Numbered from the stretch's first letter, positions 1 through 8,576 are shown. The stretch: 40,283 nucleotides of DNA from Lacticaseibacillus songhuajiangensis (GCF_003946025.1 NZ_RHNR01000023.1:1-40283); one strand, 5' to 3'. Notes: generated by a model not told the origin, from the sequence alone. Numbers and translations: made by a program.

Positions 1-33
1 TTGCTTAATTTCGTGTTCATCTTTGTCTGCCAT
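1..33 (-). CDS. start of an unidentified minus-strand gene (partial)
   Basis: An ATG on the minus strand (complement of 31-33) opens a frame that runs off the left edge of the window. Only eleven codons are visible (MADKDEHEIKQ), a charged and probably cytoplasmic start. A purine-rich GGTGGCGAGA lies just upstream as a possible ribosome binding site. It would follow recU-pbp1A in the same direction, separated by a terminator and a repeat element. In related bacteria nth or dnaD often lies downstream of pbp1A, but nothing here identifies the product. Confidence 0.3.
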   Translation of the reverse strand, partial: MADKDEHEIKQ

Positions 34-83
34 TCTCGCCACCGAAGCCCGAAACATTCACCACCACAGTCATGTGAGTGCGC

Positions 84-385
84 GTCGGAACTGGGGCGGA
101 TTGGCGGCAGCGGACGGGAAGGGTGTGCGTGCCCACGAAAATGGCAGTGTATGTTTCGCACATGAACTTCGTGCGAAATGTACACCGCCATTTTCGTTAG
201 GAGCGGGATTTTGCCGGCGGGTTTGCGGCAAAATCGCCAGTGGAAGACAGCGCAGCTGGCTGGAACGGTCCCACGCACGCCCTTCCCGGGAGCAAAGCTA
301 ATCCGGCCCAGTTCCGACCTTCGGTCTAACCACTATTTTCATCCTTGCGGATGATTTGATTGAAAGTTTCAACACTTACGCTGAC
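84..385 (-). repeat. hairpin-rich dispersed element, copy 1
   Basis: This stretch downstream of pbp1A holds no credible gene but is heavily palindromic. Read on the minus strand it begins with GTCAGCGTAAGTGTTGAAA (385-367), identical to the start of copy 2 at 10309. It then has small hairpins near 337-350 and 315-326. Long imperfect arms at 84-131 and 272-318 pair in two blocks of 19 and 16 bp with one mismatch each. Between the arms lie a hairpin at 136-196 (stems of 10, 5 and 8 bp) and one at 207-235 (10 bp). Positions 180-212 match 10345-10377 of copy 2, and 235-293 match 40218-40278 of copy 3. It could be a small mobile repeat or a structured transcript. Confidence 0.7.
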
Positions 386-396
386 GGAGCGTACAC

Positions 397-427
397 AAAA
401 AGGGCTCCCCGTGGGGGGAACCCTTTT
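397..427 (-). terminator. rho-independent terminator of pbp1A
   Basis: A stem pairs AAAAGGGCTCCCC (398-410) with GGGGAACCCTTTT (415-427), with one mismatch. On the minus strand it ends in a T run, just after the pbp1A stop codon. Confidence 0.85.
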
Positions 428-430
428 AAC

Positions 431-2749
431 TTAGTTACCTTCGTTTTGACTGCCAGAAGAGCTCTGGGCGGCCGACGAACTAGATTGTGATGATACCGAG
501 CTCGAGCTACTTTCTGGAGCAGAACTTGAACTGCTGGAGGATTCACTCGACGAGCTAGAGGATGATTCAGAACTTGAAGAAGAAGAGGCGCTAGAGGAAC
601 TCGAAAGCACAGAACTAGAAGAAGCACTGCTGGAGGCATCTTCAGTGCTGCCGATACTGATGTTGCCAGTGGTACCGGCAACGAACAGTTCGCGCGTCGT
701 CTTGCCGCTCACGGCACTGGTCAATGCTTCCGCTGGGTTGCTGCCAATCACAATGTTCTTGGCAACCACTGAGCTTGGCATGGTCCAGTCCTTGTTGGTC
801 AGGTTCTGGGAGACATACGTCATCAATTCCTTGTAAATCAGTTGCGGTACCTTTTGCGCGGTACCACCCAGACCGTTCTCGCTCGACTTATCGTAACCAG
901 CCCAGACAGAGATGACCCGATTGCGGGTGTAACCTGTAAACCAGCTATCCTTGTCGAGCCCCTTAAGTGCTGGGTTGTTAGCAATTTCTTCATCCGAGTA
1001 GTTAACGGAGCCGGTCTTACCAGCTTCGTAAAGATCGCCAACCTTCGCGGACAGGCCGGTACCACCAGAGCTGGTCATAACGCCCTTGAGCATGTCGGTA
1101 ATCATGTAGGCCGTGCTCGTCTTCATCGCCCGCGAGCCATTACTGGAGTATGAGGTCGTGATGCCGTCTGGCGTCGTAATTTTGCGAACATAGGTCGGCT
1201 TGTAGTAGGTCCCACCGTTGGCAAAAGCGTCGTAGGCTGCCGCTTCTTGAGCCGTGGAGACCGACCCACCAATCGCGGTCGAAATCACGTGCTGGTTGCT
1301 TGGCAAGGTAATTCCGAGACCCTTCAGGAAGTTAAAGGCCTTGGTCAAGCCAACCTTATCCAGTGTCTTAATCGCCGGAATGTTCCGGGAACCAACCAGC
1401 GCCTGACGCATGGAGATGACACCCTGGTAGGAATCATCCCAGTCGTATACGGAGGTGCTCGTGCCTGGGTACTGGTAAGCACTGTCATCAATCTGCGTGT
1501 AGGTTGATGAATTCAGATACTCAATTGCCGGACCATAATCAAGCATTGGCTTCATGGTGGACCCATTGGAGCGGGAATTGGAGACAGCACGGTTGTAGGC
1601 TAATTTCACGTTTCCGGTCTTGCGACCACCAATCTGGGCAACGACGCGGCCGTTGTTGGGGTTGGTCATTGTGACCGCCGTTTGCAGCTTATTGTCTGGG
1701 AAGGCAACGTACTTGTCGCTGTTGACGATGCTGTAAAGGCGTTTCTGTGCGCTCATGTCGAGGTTCGTGTAAATGCGCAAGCCCGCAGTGTATGGATTCA
1801 GCCCGGTGCGCTTCTTCACTTCTTTAATCACCTGCGTGAGGTAGGCGTCCACGATGTGCTCGGTCTTCGAACCAGTATTTTCAGTTGAGGAATGCTTCTT
1901 CAGACCGGTCGTGATGGCGGTGGCCTTCGCCGCAGCCGCTTCACTGGCAGAAATTTTCTTGCTGCGAAGCATTGCATCGATGACCAAGTCCCGCCGCTGT
2001 TTGGCAGCTGCTGGGTGCTGGTAAGGATCATAGCCAGCAGGGGACTGCGCCAGCCCGGCGATGAAGGCCGTCTGTGCCAAACTGAGCTGACTGAGCGACT
2101 TATTGTAGTAGTACTTCGCCGCAGTGCTCATCCCGTATTGACCGTAGTTCATGTAAACCTTGTTGATGTAATATTCCAGAATTTGGTCTTTACTAAACCG
2201 CTGCTCAACCTTCATGGAGAGCCAGGCTTCCTGCGCCTTACGTTTGAGCGTTTGGTCAGAGGTCTTAGTGGAGAAGTAGGAGAGTTTCACCAGTTGCTGC
2301 GTCAGGGTACTCCCACCTTGGAGTGAACCGCGGTGGAAAACGTCGTTAACTGCAGCCGAGGCAATGCGCAAGGGATCAATCCCAAAGGCTTCCTTATAGA
2401 AACGGCGGTCTTCGATGGCGACCACCGCGTCCTTCAGTTGCTGCGGAATATGCTTGGCACTGACGTAAGTGCGGGACTCCAACCCGAGGCTGGTAATTTC
2501 GTTACCACTGGCGTCATAGATAATGGAACTGCCATCACTTTGCAGCTTGCCTTGTGTCAGGGCAGGGGCATCCTTGGCATACCAGGCGAATAGCCCAATT
2601 CCCATGACGAGGACTACGCCTACCGTAATAAAGAACCACTTAAAAAACTTCCGGAACGGGTGGTGACCACCGCTATTGTTACCAGATTTGCGTGCTGGGC
2701 GTTGATGCCGAGCGGCCATCCGGGAACTGGCTTCGTTCTTACTTGCCAC
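431..2749 (-). CDS. pbp1A: bifunctional class A penicillin-binding protein PBP1A
   Basis: This membrane-anchored enzyme polymerises glycan strands and cross-links peptidoglycan outside the cell. A basic cytoplasmic tail and one transmembrane segment come first. A GT51 glycosyltransferase domain follows (VAIEDRRFY, then GGSTLTQQLVK), and then a transpeptidase domain with SxxK in GSTMKP, an SRN motif and the KTG motif in GKTGSVNY. The last 75 or so residues are almost pure Ser with some Glu and Ala, an extended tail outside the catalytic core. The start is placed at GTG 2749, preceded by AGCAGG and overlapping the recU end by 11 nt. TTG 2773 and ATG 2719 are alternatives. It follows recU, the usual Firmicute pair, and is probably co-transcribed with it. 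Confidence 0.93.
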   Translation of the reverse strand: MASKNEASSRMAARHQRPARKSGNNSGGHHPFRKFFKWFFITVGVVLVMGIGLFAWYAKDAPALTQGKLQSDGSSIIYDASGNEITSLGLESRTYVSAKHIPQQLKDAVVAIEDRRFYKEAFGIDPLRIASAAVNDVFHRGSLQGGSTLTQQLVKLSYFSTKTSDQTLKRKAQEAWLSMKVEQRFSKDQILEYYINKVYMNYGQYGMSTAAKYYYNKSLSQLSLAQTAFIAGLAQSPAGYDPYQHPAAAKQRRDLVIDAMLRSKKISASEAAAAKATAITTGLKKHSSTENTGSKTEHIVDAYLTQVIKEVKKRTGLNPYTAGLRIYTNLDMSAQKRLYSIVNSDKYVAFPDNKLQTAVTMTNPNNGRVVAQIGGRKTGNVKLAYNRAVSNSRSNGSTMKPMLDYGPAIEYLNSSTYTQIDDSAYQYPGTSTSVYDWDDSYQGVISMRQALVGSRNIPAIKTLDKVGLTKAFNFLKGLGITLPSNQHVISTAIGGSVSTAQEAAAYDAFANGGTYYKPTYVRKITTPDGITTSYSSNGSRAMKTSTAYMITDMLKGVMTSSGGTGLSAKVGDLYEAGKTGSVNYSDEEIANNPALKGLDKDSWFTGYTRNRVISVWAGYDKSSENGLGGTAQKVPQLIYKELMTYVSQNLTNKDWTMPSSVVAKNIVIGSNPAEALTSAVSGKTTRELFVAGTTGNISIGSTEDASSSASSSSVLSSSSSASSSSSSESSSSSSSESSSSSSSAPESSSSSVSSQSSSSAAQSSSGSQNEGN

Positions 2750-3368
2750 GTTGTGTACCTGCTTTCTTTGCAATTAACCAGTCAACCCCATCTAGATAGG
2801 GAACTGCTGGGCTAAGCTGGGGTTTAATCTCAAACCCGTTTTCTTCAATCTCGTCAAGAACGATTGACTTGCGCCCGCCTTTAATCTGCTCATCCCACGC
2901 CGCAATGACCGGTGATGCCGGATACACAAACAGGCGGTGGAGGGTGGCAAAGCGCATGACGACAAAACAAATACCGTCCTGCAACAAGCAAGCGCGCATG
3001 TGATCAATCTGGTGTTGGTGAAAATTCTTGAGGGGAAAACTGGCCTTATTCTTCGTTTCCTTAGCCTCAAAATCAAGGTAGTACCCTTGGTAAACGCCGT
3101 TGTAGTCTGTCGTTGAAGGCGTCTTGTAATACGCCTCCCGGATGACGGCTTTACTGCGCTGCGGGTAATCAACGCGGACCACCTGAATGGGAATCGGCTT
3201 CTTATAAACGACAGCCTTCCCTGTCTGCAGGTAATACGCGTTGCTATTATTAATCTCATCTTCAAGCGTCATGCCACGGCCGCCATACAGGGTAGTGGCG
3301 CGTTTTGGCTGCGCCGGCGTTTGCGCAGAATGAGCGTATAGATTACCATTTGGGTAATGGATTGGCAT
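2739..3368 (-). CDS. recU: Holliday junction resolvase RecU
   Basis: RecU cleaves four-way DNA junctions during recombinational repair and chromosome segregation. The 209-residue protein has the family's usual length. Its nuclease core is visible: TLYGGRGMTLEDEINNSN near the N-terminus, STTDYNGVYQG, and the metal-binding DFEAKETKNK, followed by LKNFHQHQIDHM. ATG 3368 is chosen because AGGAAGGTG sits at ribosome-binding distance. An extended -10 (TGCTATAAT) lies upstream. The gene is divergent from ypsA and leads into pbp1A. Confidence 0.95.
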   Translation of the reverse strand: MPIHYPNGNLYAHSAQTPAQPKRATTLYGGRGMTLEDEINNSNAYYLQTGKAVVYKKPIPIQVVRVDYPQRSKAVIREAYYKTPSTTDYNGVYQGYYLDFEAKETKNKASFPLKNFHQHQIDHMRACLLQDGICFVVMRFATLHRLFVYPASPVIAAWDEQIKGGRKSIVLDEIEENGFEIKPQLSPAVPYLDGVDWLIAKKAGTQRGK

Positions 3369-3390
3369 TAGGCATCACCTTCCTGAGTGT

Positions 3391-3399
3391 ATTATAGCA
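3391..3399 (-). promoter_or_regulatory. extended -10 promoter for recU-pbp1A
   Basis: On the minus strand TGCTATAAT gives a perfect -10 with the TGn extension. It lies about 23 bp before the recU start. No good -35 is seen, as expected for an extended -10 promoter. Confidence 0.55.
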
Positions 3400-3436
3400 A
3401 ATTATGGCGGCCTGGCGCCGTAAGGGGGCGTTCGCA

Positions 3437-4012
3437 GTGGCAAAAAGGATTTGGGTCAGTGGCTACCGCAAGTATGAATTGAGTGTTTTTGGCGATAAGG
3501 ACCCCAAAATCACCGTCATTAAGTATTGTTTAAAACGTGAACTCCAGTCACTTTGCGAAGACGGCATGGAATGGCTCATCACTGGTTGTGAGCAGGGCTG
3601 CGAGCAGTGGGCGGCAGAAGTCGGGCTCGAACTCAAGCAGGATTACCCGCAATTGCAGGTGGCAATGATGCAGCCCTACGCAAACTTCGGCAATCGCTGG
3701 CAGGAGGAGAGTCAGCAGCAGCTCGCTGCGCTCAAGGCCCGCGTTGATTTTGCCGCCAGTGTCAGTAAGGATGATTACAAATCGGGCCAGCAGCTCGCCG
3801 CGTACGGCAGCTTCATGAGTGCGCACACCGATGGCGCGCTTTTGCTCTATGACCCCGAATTTCCGGGCAAACCTAAATTTAATTATAATCGTGTCCAAAA
3901 TATGCCCGCGAGCCGCCATTATAATGTATCTTTAATTACGATGTACGATTTGCAGGAGGCGGCCGCCAACTTAGCCGAAGAAGAGGCAAATGGCCGTTTT
4001 CAAGACTTTTGA
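3437..4012 (+). CDS. ypsA: YpsA-like SLOG-family protein (DUF1273)
   Basis: The product belongs to the YpsA/DUF1273 family, a Rossmann-like SLOG fold linked by genetics in Bacillus to cell division. Its biochemical role is not established. The family opening is visible as KRIWVSGYRKYELSVFGD, followed by WLITGCEQGCEQWAAE and the later SFMSAHTDGALLLYD. GTG 3437 is chosen because AAGGGGG precedes it and the family normally begins close to the KR-W-SGYR motif. An upstream start at 3404 would add eleven atypical residues. It is divergent from recU and lies directly upstream of gpsB, the conserved arrangement. Confidence 0.88.
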   Translation: MAKRIWVSGYRKYELSVFGDKDPKITVIKYCLKRELQSLCEDGMEWLITGCEQGCEQWAAEVGLELKQDYPQLQVAMMQPYANFGNRWQEESQQQLAALKARVDFAASVSKDDYKSGQQLAAYGSFMSAHTDGALLLYDPEFPGKPKFNYNRVQNMPASRHYNVSLITMYDLQEAAANLAEEEANGRFQDF

Positions 4013-4067
4013 ACTATGCTAATATTAAAACAGCCCTGCTAGGGGAATTAATGAGGTGTATATAGAT

Positions 4068-4442
4068 ATGGATAATGAAAACGAAGAGACATTCAACGTT
4101 ATCTACGGTCCAAAGGATATTCTGAACAAACAGTTCAAAACCAAGATGCGCGGTTATGATCAGGATGAAGTTGACGAGTTCCTCGACAACATCATCAAGG
4201 ATTACGACGCCATGGTTAAGGATATCGACCGTTTGAACCTTGAAAACGGTCGTCTCATGAGCCGCGTCGACGAACTCACGAAGCAGCTAGAAGTCGCCAA
4301 GGGCAGTTCAGCCCAGCCAAGTAGCACCGGTTCAACCGCCGCTACTAACTACGACATTCTGAAGCGCCTGAGCAACCTCGAGCGCCACGTCTTCGGCAGC
4401 AAACTCGACAACGAAGGCAACAACGACACGCCGAATTACTAA
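4068..4442 (+). CDS. gpsB: cell division protein GpsB
   Basis: GpsB is a small DivIVA-like adaptor that links peptidoglycan synthases such as PBP1 to the division machinery. The 124-residue product has the N-terminal membrane-binding and dimerisation domain, with [18 protein letters not shown], then a coiled coil (about residues 45-80). A Ser/Thr/Pro-rich linker and a short C-terminal helix ([13 protein letters not shown]) end the protein. ATG 4068 has GAGGTG at the right distance; the earlier GTG 4056 overlaps that site. It sits between ypsA and the RNase P RNA, as in many Lactobacillales. Confidence 0.93.
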   Translation: MDNENEETFNVIYGPKDILNKQFKTKMRGYDQDEVDEFLDNIIKDYDAMVKDIDRLNLENGRLMSRVDELTKQLEVAKGSSAQPSSTGSTAATNYDILKRLSNLERHVFGSKLDNEGNNDTPNY

Positions 4443-4449
4443 TTCAGGC

Positions 4450-4478
4450 TTGCGTTAGCAGCTTTCAACGTATAGAAT
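4450..4478 (+). promoter_or_regulatory. promoter of rnpB
   Basis: TTGCGT (4450-4455), a 17-nt spacer and TAGAAT (4473-4478) place transcription start at about 4484. That is where the P1 strand of the RNase P RNA begins. Confidence 0.65.
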
Positions 4479-4483
4479 GATAA

Positions 4484-4861
4484 CTTGTAAATCTTGAGTA
4501 ATCGCGCCTTGTGTATGCAGGGTGAGGAAAGTCCATGCCCGCACAGACTGCGATGTCTGTAGTGATTGCGCCGGGCCCAATAAGCCCGGGTACCGTTTCG
4601 GCGGTAACGGCGGCGGAAACTGCTAAGGCTTCGGCTATGCAGCGTGATGCCTGAAAAGTGCCACAGTGACGATACCGTTTGGAAACGAACGGCTTGGAAC
4701 GGGTAAACCCCGCAAGCGAGTAACCCAAACTTTGGTAGGGGCGCTCCGCCAGGGGAATTGAACCAACGGCGAAGCAGCGAAAGCTGAGATAGATGATTGC
4801 TAGAAGGGTGGCCCGCCTGAGACCACCTGGACACAGAACATGGCTTAAAAAGATTTGCAAG
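4484..4861 (+). ncRNA. rnpB: RNase P RNA, type B
   Basis: This is the catalytic RNA that matures tRNA 5' ends. The conserved GAGGAAAGTCC lies near the 5' end (about 4523) and ACAGAACATGGCTTA near the 3' end. The ends are set by P1 pairing: CTTGTAAATCTT (4484-4495) pairs with AAGATTTGCAAG (4850-4861) with one G-U. Length of about 378 nt fits. It has its own promoter and terminator between gpsB and the methyltransferase gene. Confidence 0.96.
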
Positions 4862-4868
4862 CAGGCGG

Positions 4869-4897
4869 CAGTCCGGGGCAACCCGGGCTGTTTTTTT
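4869..4897 (+). terminator. terminator of rnpB
   Basis: A 9-bp stem CAGTCCGGG/CCCGGGCTG (4869-4877/4882-4890) with a GCAA loop is followed by seven T. Confidence 0.93.
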
Positions 4898-5035
4898 ATG
4901 GGCTGTGACAAAGGGCGCTGCCTGTTGGAGCGCGACCACGATGCGGGCTTTCCTGTTCCTGCACGCTAATATACTGTACAATGAAGAGCGAATAACCACC
5001 GTTAATGGGCGGCGGTATTGTTAAGGAGATAAATT

Positions 5036-6163
5036 TTGAAATATAAACTAGTTGCAACAATGGCGGCCGGCCTCGAAGCTGTAACCGCACGTGAACTGAA
5101 GGACATGGGTTACCAAACTCAGACCGAAAACGGGCGGGTGTTCTTCGAAGGGGACGAACGCGACATCGTCCGCACCAATGTTTGGCTGCGCACCGCCGAT
5201 CGCGTTAAGATCGTCATGGCGCAGTTTAAGGCACTATCGTTTGAAGACGTGTTCCAGAACGTAAAGGCCATTCCGTGGGCAGACTACATGCCACTGGACG
5301 CTCAGTTTCCTGTTGCCGGCCGCGCTGTCCGCAGCAAGCTGCACTCCGAACCAGACGTGCAGGCCGTAACCAAGAAGGCCATCGTTGAAAGCATGGCGGC
5401 CACTTACCACCGGCGCTCACGCCTCCCGGAAACAGGCAACAAGTACCCGCTAGAAATTTCCATTCACAACGACATGGCAATGATGACGCTAGACACCACT
5501 GGCGACTCCTTGTTCAAGCGCGGCTACCGTGTGGCTAAGGGGCCAGCGCCAATGAAGGAAAACTTCGCAGCTGCGCTGGTCATGCTGACGAACTGGCGCC
5601 CCGACATGCCGTTTTACGACCCCACCACGGGTTCTGGGACCATCGCTATCGAGGCGGGCCTCATCGGGCTGAATATGGCACCTGGCATCCGGCGCGACTT
5701 CGCGTTTACTGGTTTTGACTTCATTCCGTCCGAACTGCTCGATGACGTGCGTGCTGAGGCCAATGACCTGGTCAAAATTCAGCCGCTCGACATTCTCGGC
5801 GGTGACATCAACCAGGAAATGATTGAAATCGCCAACGTCAATGCCAAGGAAGCTGGTGTCTTGCACCCAGTTCGCTTTAAGCAGCTAGCTGTGAAGGACT
5901 TCAGCACGGACGAGCAGCGCGGCGTCATCGTCGCTAACCCACCGTACGGGAAGCGGCTCAACGACATCGACGCCGCGCGCAAGGTGGCTGCGGAAATGGG
6001 GACCACTTACCGCAAGTTGCCGGGCTGGAGCAAGTACATTTTGTCCGGTGACCTCGACTTTGAACGCTTCTACGGCCAAAAAGCCACTAAGCGCCGTAAA
6101 CTCTACAACGGGGCCATGCGGACCGACTTGTTCCAATACTGGGGCCGGAAAGTTAAAAACTAA
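5036..6163 (+). CDS. THUMP-domain class I SAM-dependent rRNA methyltransferase (RlmL/YpsC family)
   Basis: The protein is a predicted 23S rRNA (guanine-N2) methyltransferase of the YpsC/RlmL type, acting on ribosomal RNA in the cytoplasm. The N-terminal ferredoxin-like and THUMP region (about 1-150) includes TMAAGLEAVTARELKDMG. A Rossmann methyltransferase domain follows, with the SAM-binding DPTTGSGTIAIEAG and the catalytic NPPYGKRL near residue 302. Length of 375 is normal for the single-domain Firmicute form. The TTG start follows AAGGAG. It lies just downstream of rnpB, as in related genomes. Confidence 0.92.
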   Translation: MKYKLVATMAAGLEAVTARELKDMGYQTQTENGRVFFEGDERDIVRTNVWLRTADRVKIVMAQFKALSFEDVFQNVKAIPWADYMPLDAQFPVAGRAVRSKLHSEPDVQAVTKKAIVESMAATYHRRSRLPETGNKYPLEISIHNDMAMMTLDTTGDSLFKRGYRVAKGPAPMKENFAAALVMLTNWRPDMPFYDPTTGSGTIAIEAGLIGLNMAPGIRRDFAFTGFDFIPSELLDDVRAEANDLVKIQPLDILGGDINQEMIEIANVNAKEAGVLHPVRFKQLAVKDFSTDEQRGVIVANPPYGKRLNDIDAARKVAAEMGTTYRKLPGWSKYILSGDLDFERFYGQKATKRRKLYNGAMRTDLFQYWGRKVKN

Positions 6164-6184
6164 AGCCTTCCTTAATCCTAAAGA

Positions 6185-6193
6185 TGTTATAAT
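6185..6193 (+). promoter_or_regulatory. extended -10 promoter of the small gene at 6235
   Basis: TGTTATAAT is a perfect -10 hexamer with the TGn extension. It lies about 40 bp before the start codon and just after the methyltransferase stop. Confidence 0.5.
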
Positions 6194-6234
6194 GAATCTG
6201 TAATCGCTTACAACAAAACGAGGAGGATTTCAAT

Positions 6235-6462
6235 ATGAGTCAATCAATCACGACTATCATCGAGAAACTGACGGATGCTTGTGCTACTGGTGCCATGGTG
6301 AAGCTGGCCACTGCCGATAAGAAGCAGTGTAAAGGCACCATCACGGCAGTTGTGGCAGGAACGATTCAGCCTTATGCTGACAGGTCAATCGTGGTTGTGC
6401 AAACGGCGAAGGGAATCAAACGTTTTCCAGGCTACATGATTACGAAGGTCGCCACGGCCTAA
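6235..6462 (+). CDS. small protein of unknown function, 75 aa
   Basis: I do not recognise this family. The frame has a good AGGAGG site seven nt before ATG, its own extended -10 promoter and its own terminator, so it is very likely expressed as a single gene. The product is soluble and slightly basic. It has an N-terminal helix (about 1-20), then alternating short strands such as AMVKLATADK and IVVVQTAKGIKRFPG, which resemble a small beta-barrel. No signal peptide, Cys pair or membrane segment is seen. A nucleic-acid-binding barrel is possible but is only a guess from the strand pattern. Confidence 0.75.
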   Translation: MSQSITTIIEKLTDACATGAMVKLATADKKQCKGTITAVVAGTIQPYADRSIVVVQTAKGIKRFPGYMITKVATA

Positions 6463-6481
6463 TCAAACTCGAATAATTACC

Positions 6482-6518
6482 GGGGGAGTCGTGAGGAAAA
6501 CACGATTTCCCCATTTTT
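6482..6518 (+). terminator. terminator after the 75-aa gene
   Basis: TCGTG (6489-6493) pairs with CACGA (6501-6505). The stem continues as GGGGA against TTTCCCC with a small bulge, followed by five T. Confidence 0.75.
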
Positions 6519-6574
6519 GTTGGTGGTCAAACAGGGACCGGACGCGAAAAATCCGTTTTTTTAAGCTGTAACCC

Positions 6575-6603
6575 TTGGCTTGAGTCGATTTTTTGAGTAC
6601 AAT
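6575..6603 (+). promoter_or_regulatory. promoter of pepO
   Basis: TTGGCT, a 17-nt spacer and TACAAT lie about 55 bp before the pepO start. Confidence 0.55.
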
Positions 6604-6656
6604 GGCAATCAGATTAATTCTAAATTAAGATAAAGAAATGAAAAGAGGTAGCGAGT

Positions 6657-8555
6657 ATGTCAGAAACCAATATTCGCATTCAAGATGACTTGTACAACGC
6701 TGTAAACGGTGAGTGGGAGAAGGACGCCGTCATTCCCGACGACAAGCCAGCGACGGGTGGTTTTCACGATCTCGCCGATGACGTCGAAAAAAAGCTCATG
6801 GCCGATTTCGAAAACGTTGCGGCGGGCGAGGGTGCGCCTGATGAATATTTTGCTGAAGCCGTGAAGCTGTACAAGCTGGCTAAAGACTTTACCAGCCGCG
6901 ATCGCGAAGGCATCGAACCCGAACAAAAGCGGCTCCACCGCATCCAGAAATTGACCTTGGACGAATTCAACGCGCAGGTCGGGGATTTGGCCCTGTCTTC
7001 CTACCCATTACCTTTCGCCGTTGATGTCGCCGCCGACATGAAGGATACCAGTAAGAATGCCGTTGGTTTCTCTGGTCCTAGCACAATCTTGCCAGATACG
7101 ACTTACTACGCGGAAGGCAACGAATCCGGCAAGCAGTTGCTGCAGGTATTCAGTGCGACAGCGAAGTCTGTCTTGGCCGCAACTGATCTGAGTGCCGAGG
7201 ATCAAGAAGCCTACATCGCTAAAACCCTCAGCTTCGATGCCAAAATCGCTGCCCGCGTTAAGAGTCAGGAAGAATGGGCCGACTACCCAGCCGTCTACAA
7301 CCCGCAGCCACTAACCGAGGTGGCTGACAAAGCGGATCCCGTAGACCTCATCGCCTTTTTGAATGACACCATGCCCGGATTACCTGAGCAGATTATCGTG
7401 TACGACCCACATTTCTTAGATGAAATGCACGGTCTGTTTAACGCCGATACTTTTGACGAGTACAAGGCCTGGGCTTACGTGAGCGATTTGCTCAGCAATA
7501 CCGGATTCCTCAGCGACGAACTGCGCATCAACGGGGGTGCGTACAAGCGGGCCCTAAGTGGTGCACCGTCTGCGCCAACCCAGATCAAGCACGCTTACCG
7601 ACTGGCAAACAGCATTTTCAGTGAACCAATTGGCGTTTACTATGGCCGGACTTACTTCGGGGAGAAGGCAAAGCAGGACGTGACCGGTCTGGTTGAACAG
7701 ATGATTGAGACCTACAAGCAGCGCCTGCAGGCCAGTAGCTGGCTCTCCAGCGAGACCAGCGCCAAGGCGGTTGTGAAGTTAGACAAAATGGTCCTGAAGA
7801 TGGGCTACCCTGATAAGGTTGATGCGGTGTTCGACAAGCTACACGTGGATCTCGACCAGCCGCTCCTCGACAACATCATCGCCATCACCCGCACCAAGAT
7901 TGCGCACCAGTTCGCCAAATTGACGAAGCCGGTTGATCGCGGTGAATGGGCAATGCCAGGTCACTTGGTTAATGCTTGCTATGACCCCTCACGCAACGAC
8001 ATCACGTTCCCAGCCGCAATTTTGCAGGCACCGTTCTATTCTCTTAAGCAAAGTGATTCAGTCAACCTGGGCGGGATTGGTGCCGTGATTGCGCACGAAA
8101 TCTCGCATGGCTTTGACAACAACGGGGCACAATTCGATGAATTCGGGAATCTAAAGAACTGGTGGACTGAAGCCGACTACAAGGTCTTCAACGGCCTCAC
8201 CCAGCAAATGATCGATGAATTCAACGGCATCGAATACGCCGGTGGTACGGTGAACGGCAAGCTCATCGTGAGCGAAAACATCGCGGATGCCGGTGGTCTC
8301 GCCGCCGCACTGGCAACAGCCAAAAAGAATCCTGATGTTGACCTCAAGGCCTTCTTTACCAACTGGTCCCGCATCTGGCGGATGAAGGCCCGGACGGAAT
8401 ACAAACAGCTTTTGCTTTCGACTGACGTCCACGCGCCAAACTACCTGCGGGCCAACATTCAGCCCCGTAACTTGGACGACTGGTACAGCACGTTCGACGT
8501 GCAGCCGGGCGACGGTATGTACCTCGAACCAGAAAAGCGAATTACTATCTGGTAG
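6657..8555 (+). CDS. pepO: M13-family neutral endopeptidase PepO
   Basis: PepO is a zinc metallopeptidase of the neprilysin family. In lactic acid bacteria it cleaves imported oligopeptides of casein origin in the cytoplasm. The 632-residue product is family length and has no signal peptide. The zinc site is visible as VIAHEISHGFDNNG (HExxH near residue 480), with the third ligand in SENIADAGG near residue 540. The C-terminal block NLDDWYSTFDVQPGDGMYL is also typical. ATG 6657 follows AAAAGAGGT. It is a single gene between its own promoter and a strong terminator. Confidence 0.96.
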   Translation: MSETNIRIQDDLYNAVNGEWEKDAVIPDDKPATGGFHDLADDVEKKLMADFENVAAGEGAPDEYFAEAVKLYKLAKDFTSRDREGIEPEQKRLHRIQKLTLDEFNAQVGDLALSSYPLPFAVDVAADMKDTSKNAVGFSGPSTILPDTTYYAEGNESGKQLLQVFSATAKSVLAATDLSAEDQEAYIAKTLSFDAKIAARVKSQEEWADYPAVYNPQPLTEVADKADPVDLIAFLNDTMPGLPEQIIVYDPHFLDEMHGLFNADTFDEYKAWAYVSDLLSNTGFLSDELRINGGAYKRALSGAPSAPTQIKHAYRLANSIFSEPIGVYYGRTYFGEKAKQDVTGLVEQMIETYKQRLQASSWLSSETSAKAVVKLDKMVLKMGYPDKVDAVFDKLHVDLDQPLLDNIIAITRTKIAHQFAKLTKPVDRGEWAMPGHLVNACYDPSRNDITFPAAILQAPFYSLKQSDSVNLGGIGAVIAHEISHGFDNNGAQFDEFGNLKNWWTEADYKVFNGLTQQMIDEFNGIEYAGGTVNGKLIVSENIADAGGLAAALATAKKNPDVDLKAFFTNWSRIWRMKARTEYKQLLLSTDVHAPNYLRANIQPRNLDDWYSTFDVQPGDGMYLEPEKRITIW

Positions 8556-8576
8556 TTCACAATTAATATTCGTGTT

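Noticed and set aside
23..301. Plus-strand frame of 92 codons in the left intergenic region
   Set aside because: It lies across the nested inverted repeats, has no ribosome site and no protein-like pattern.
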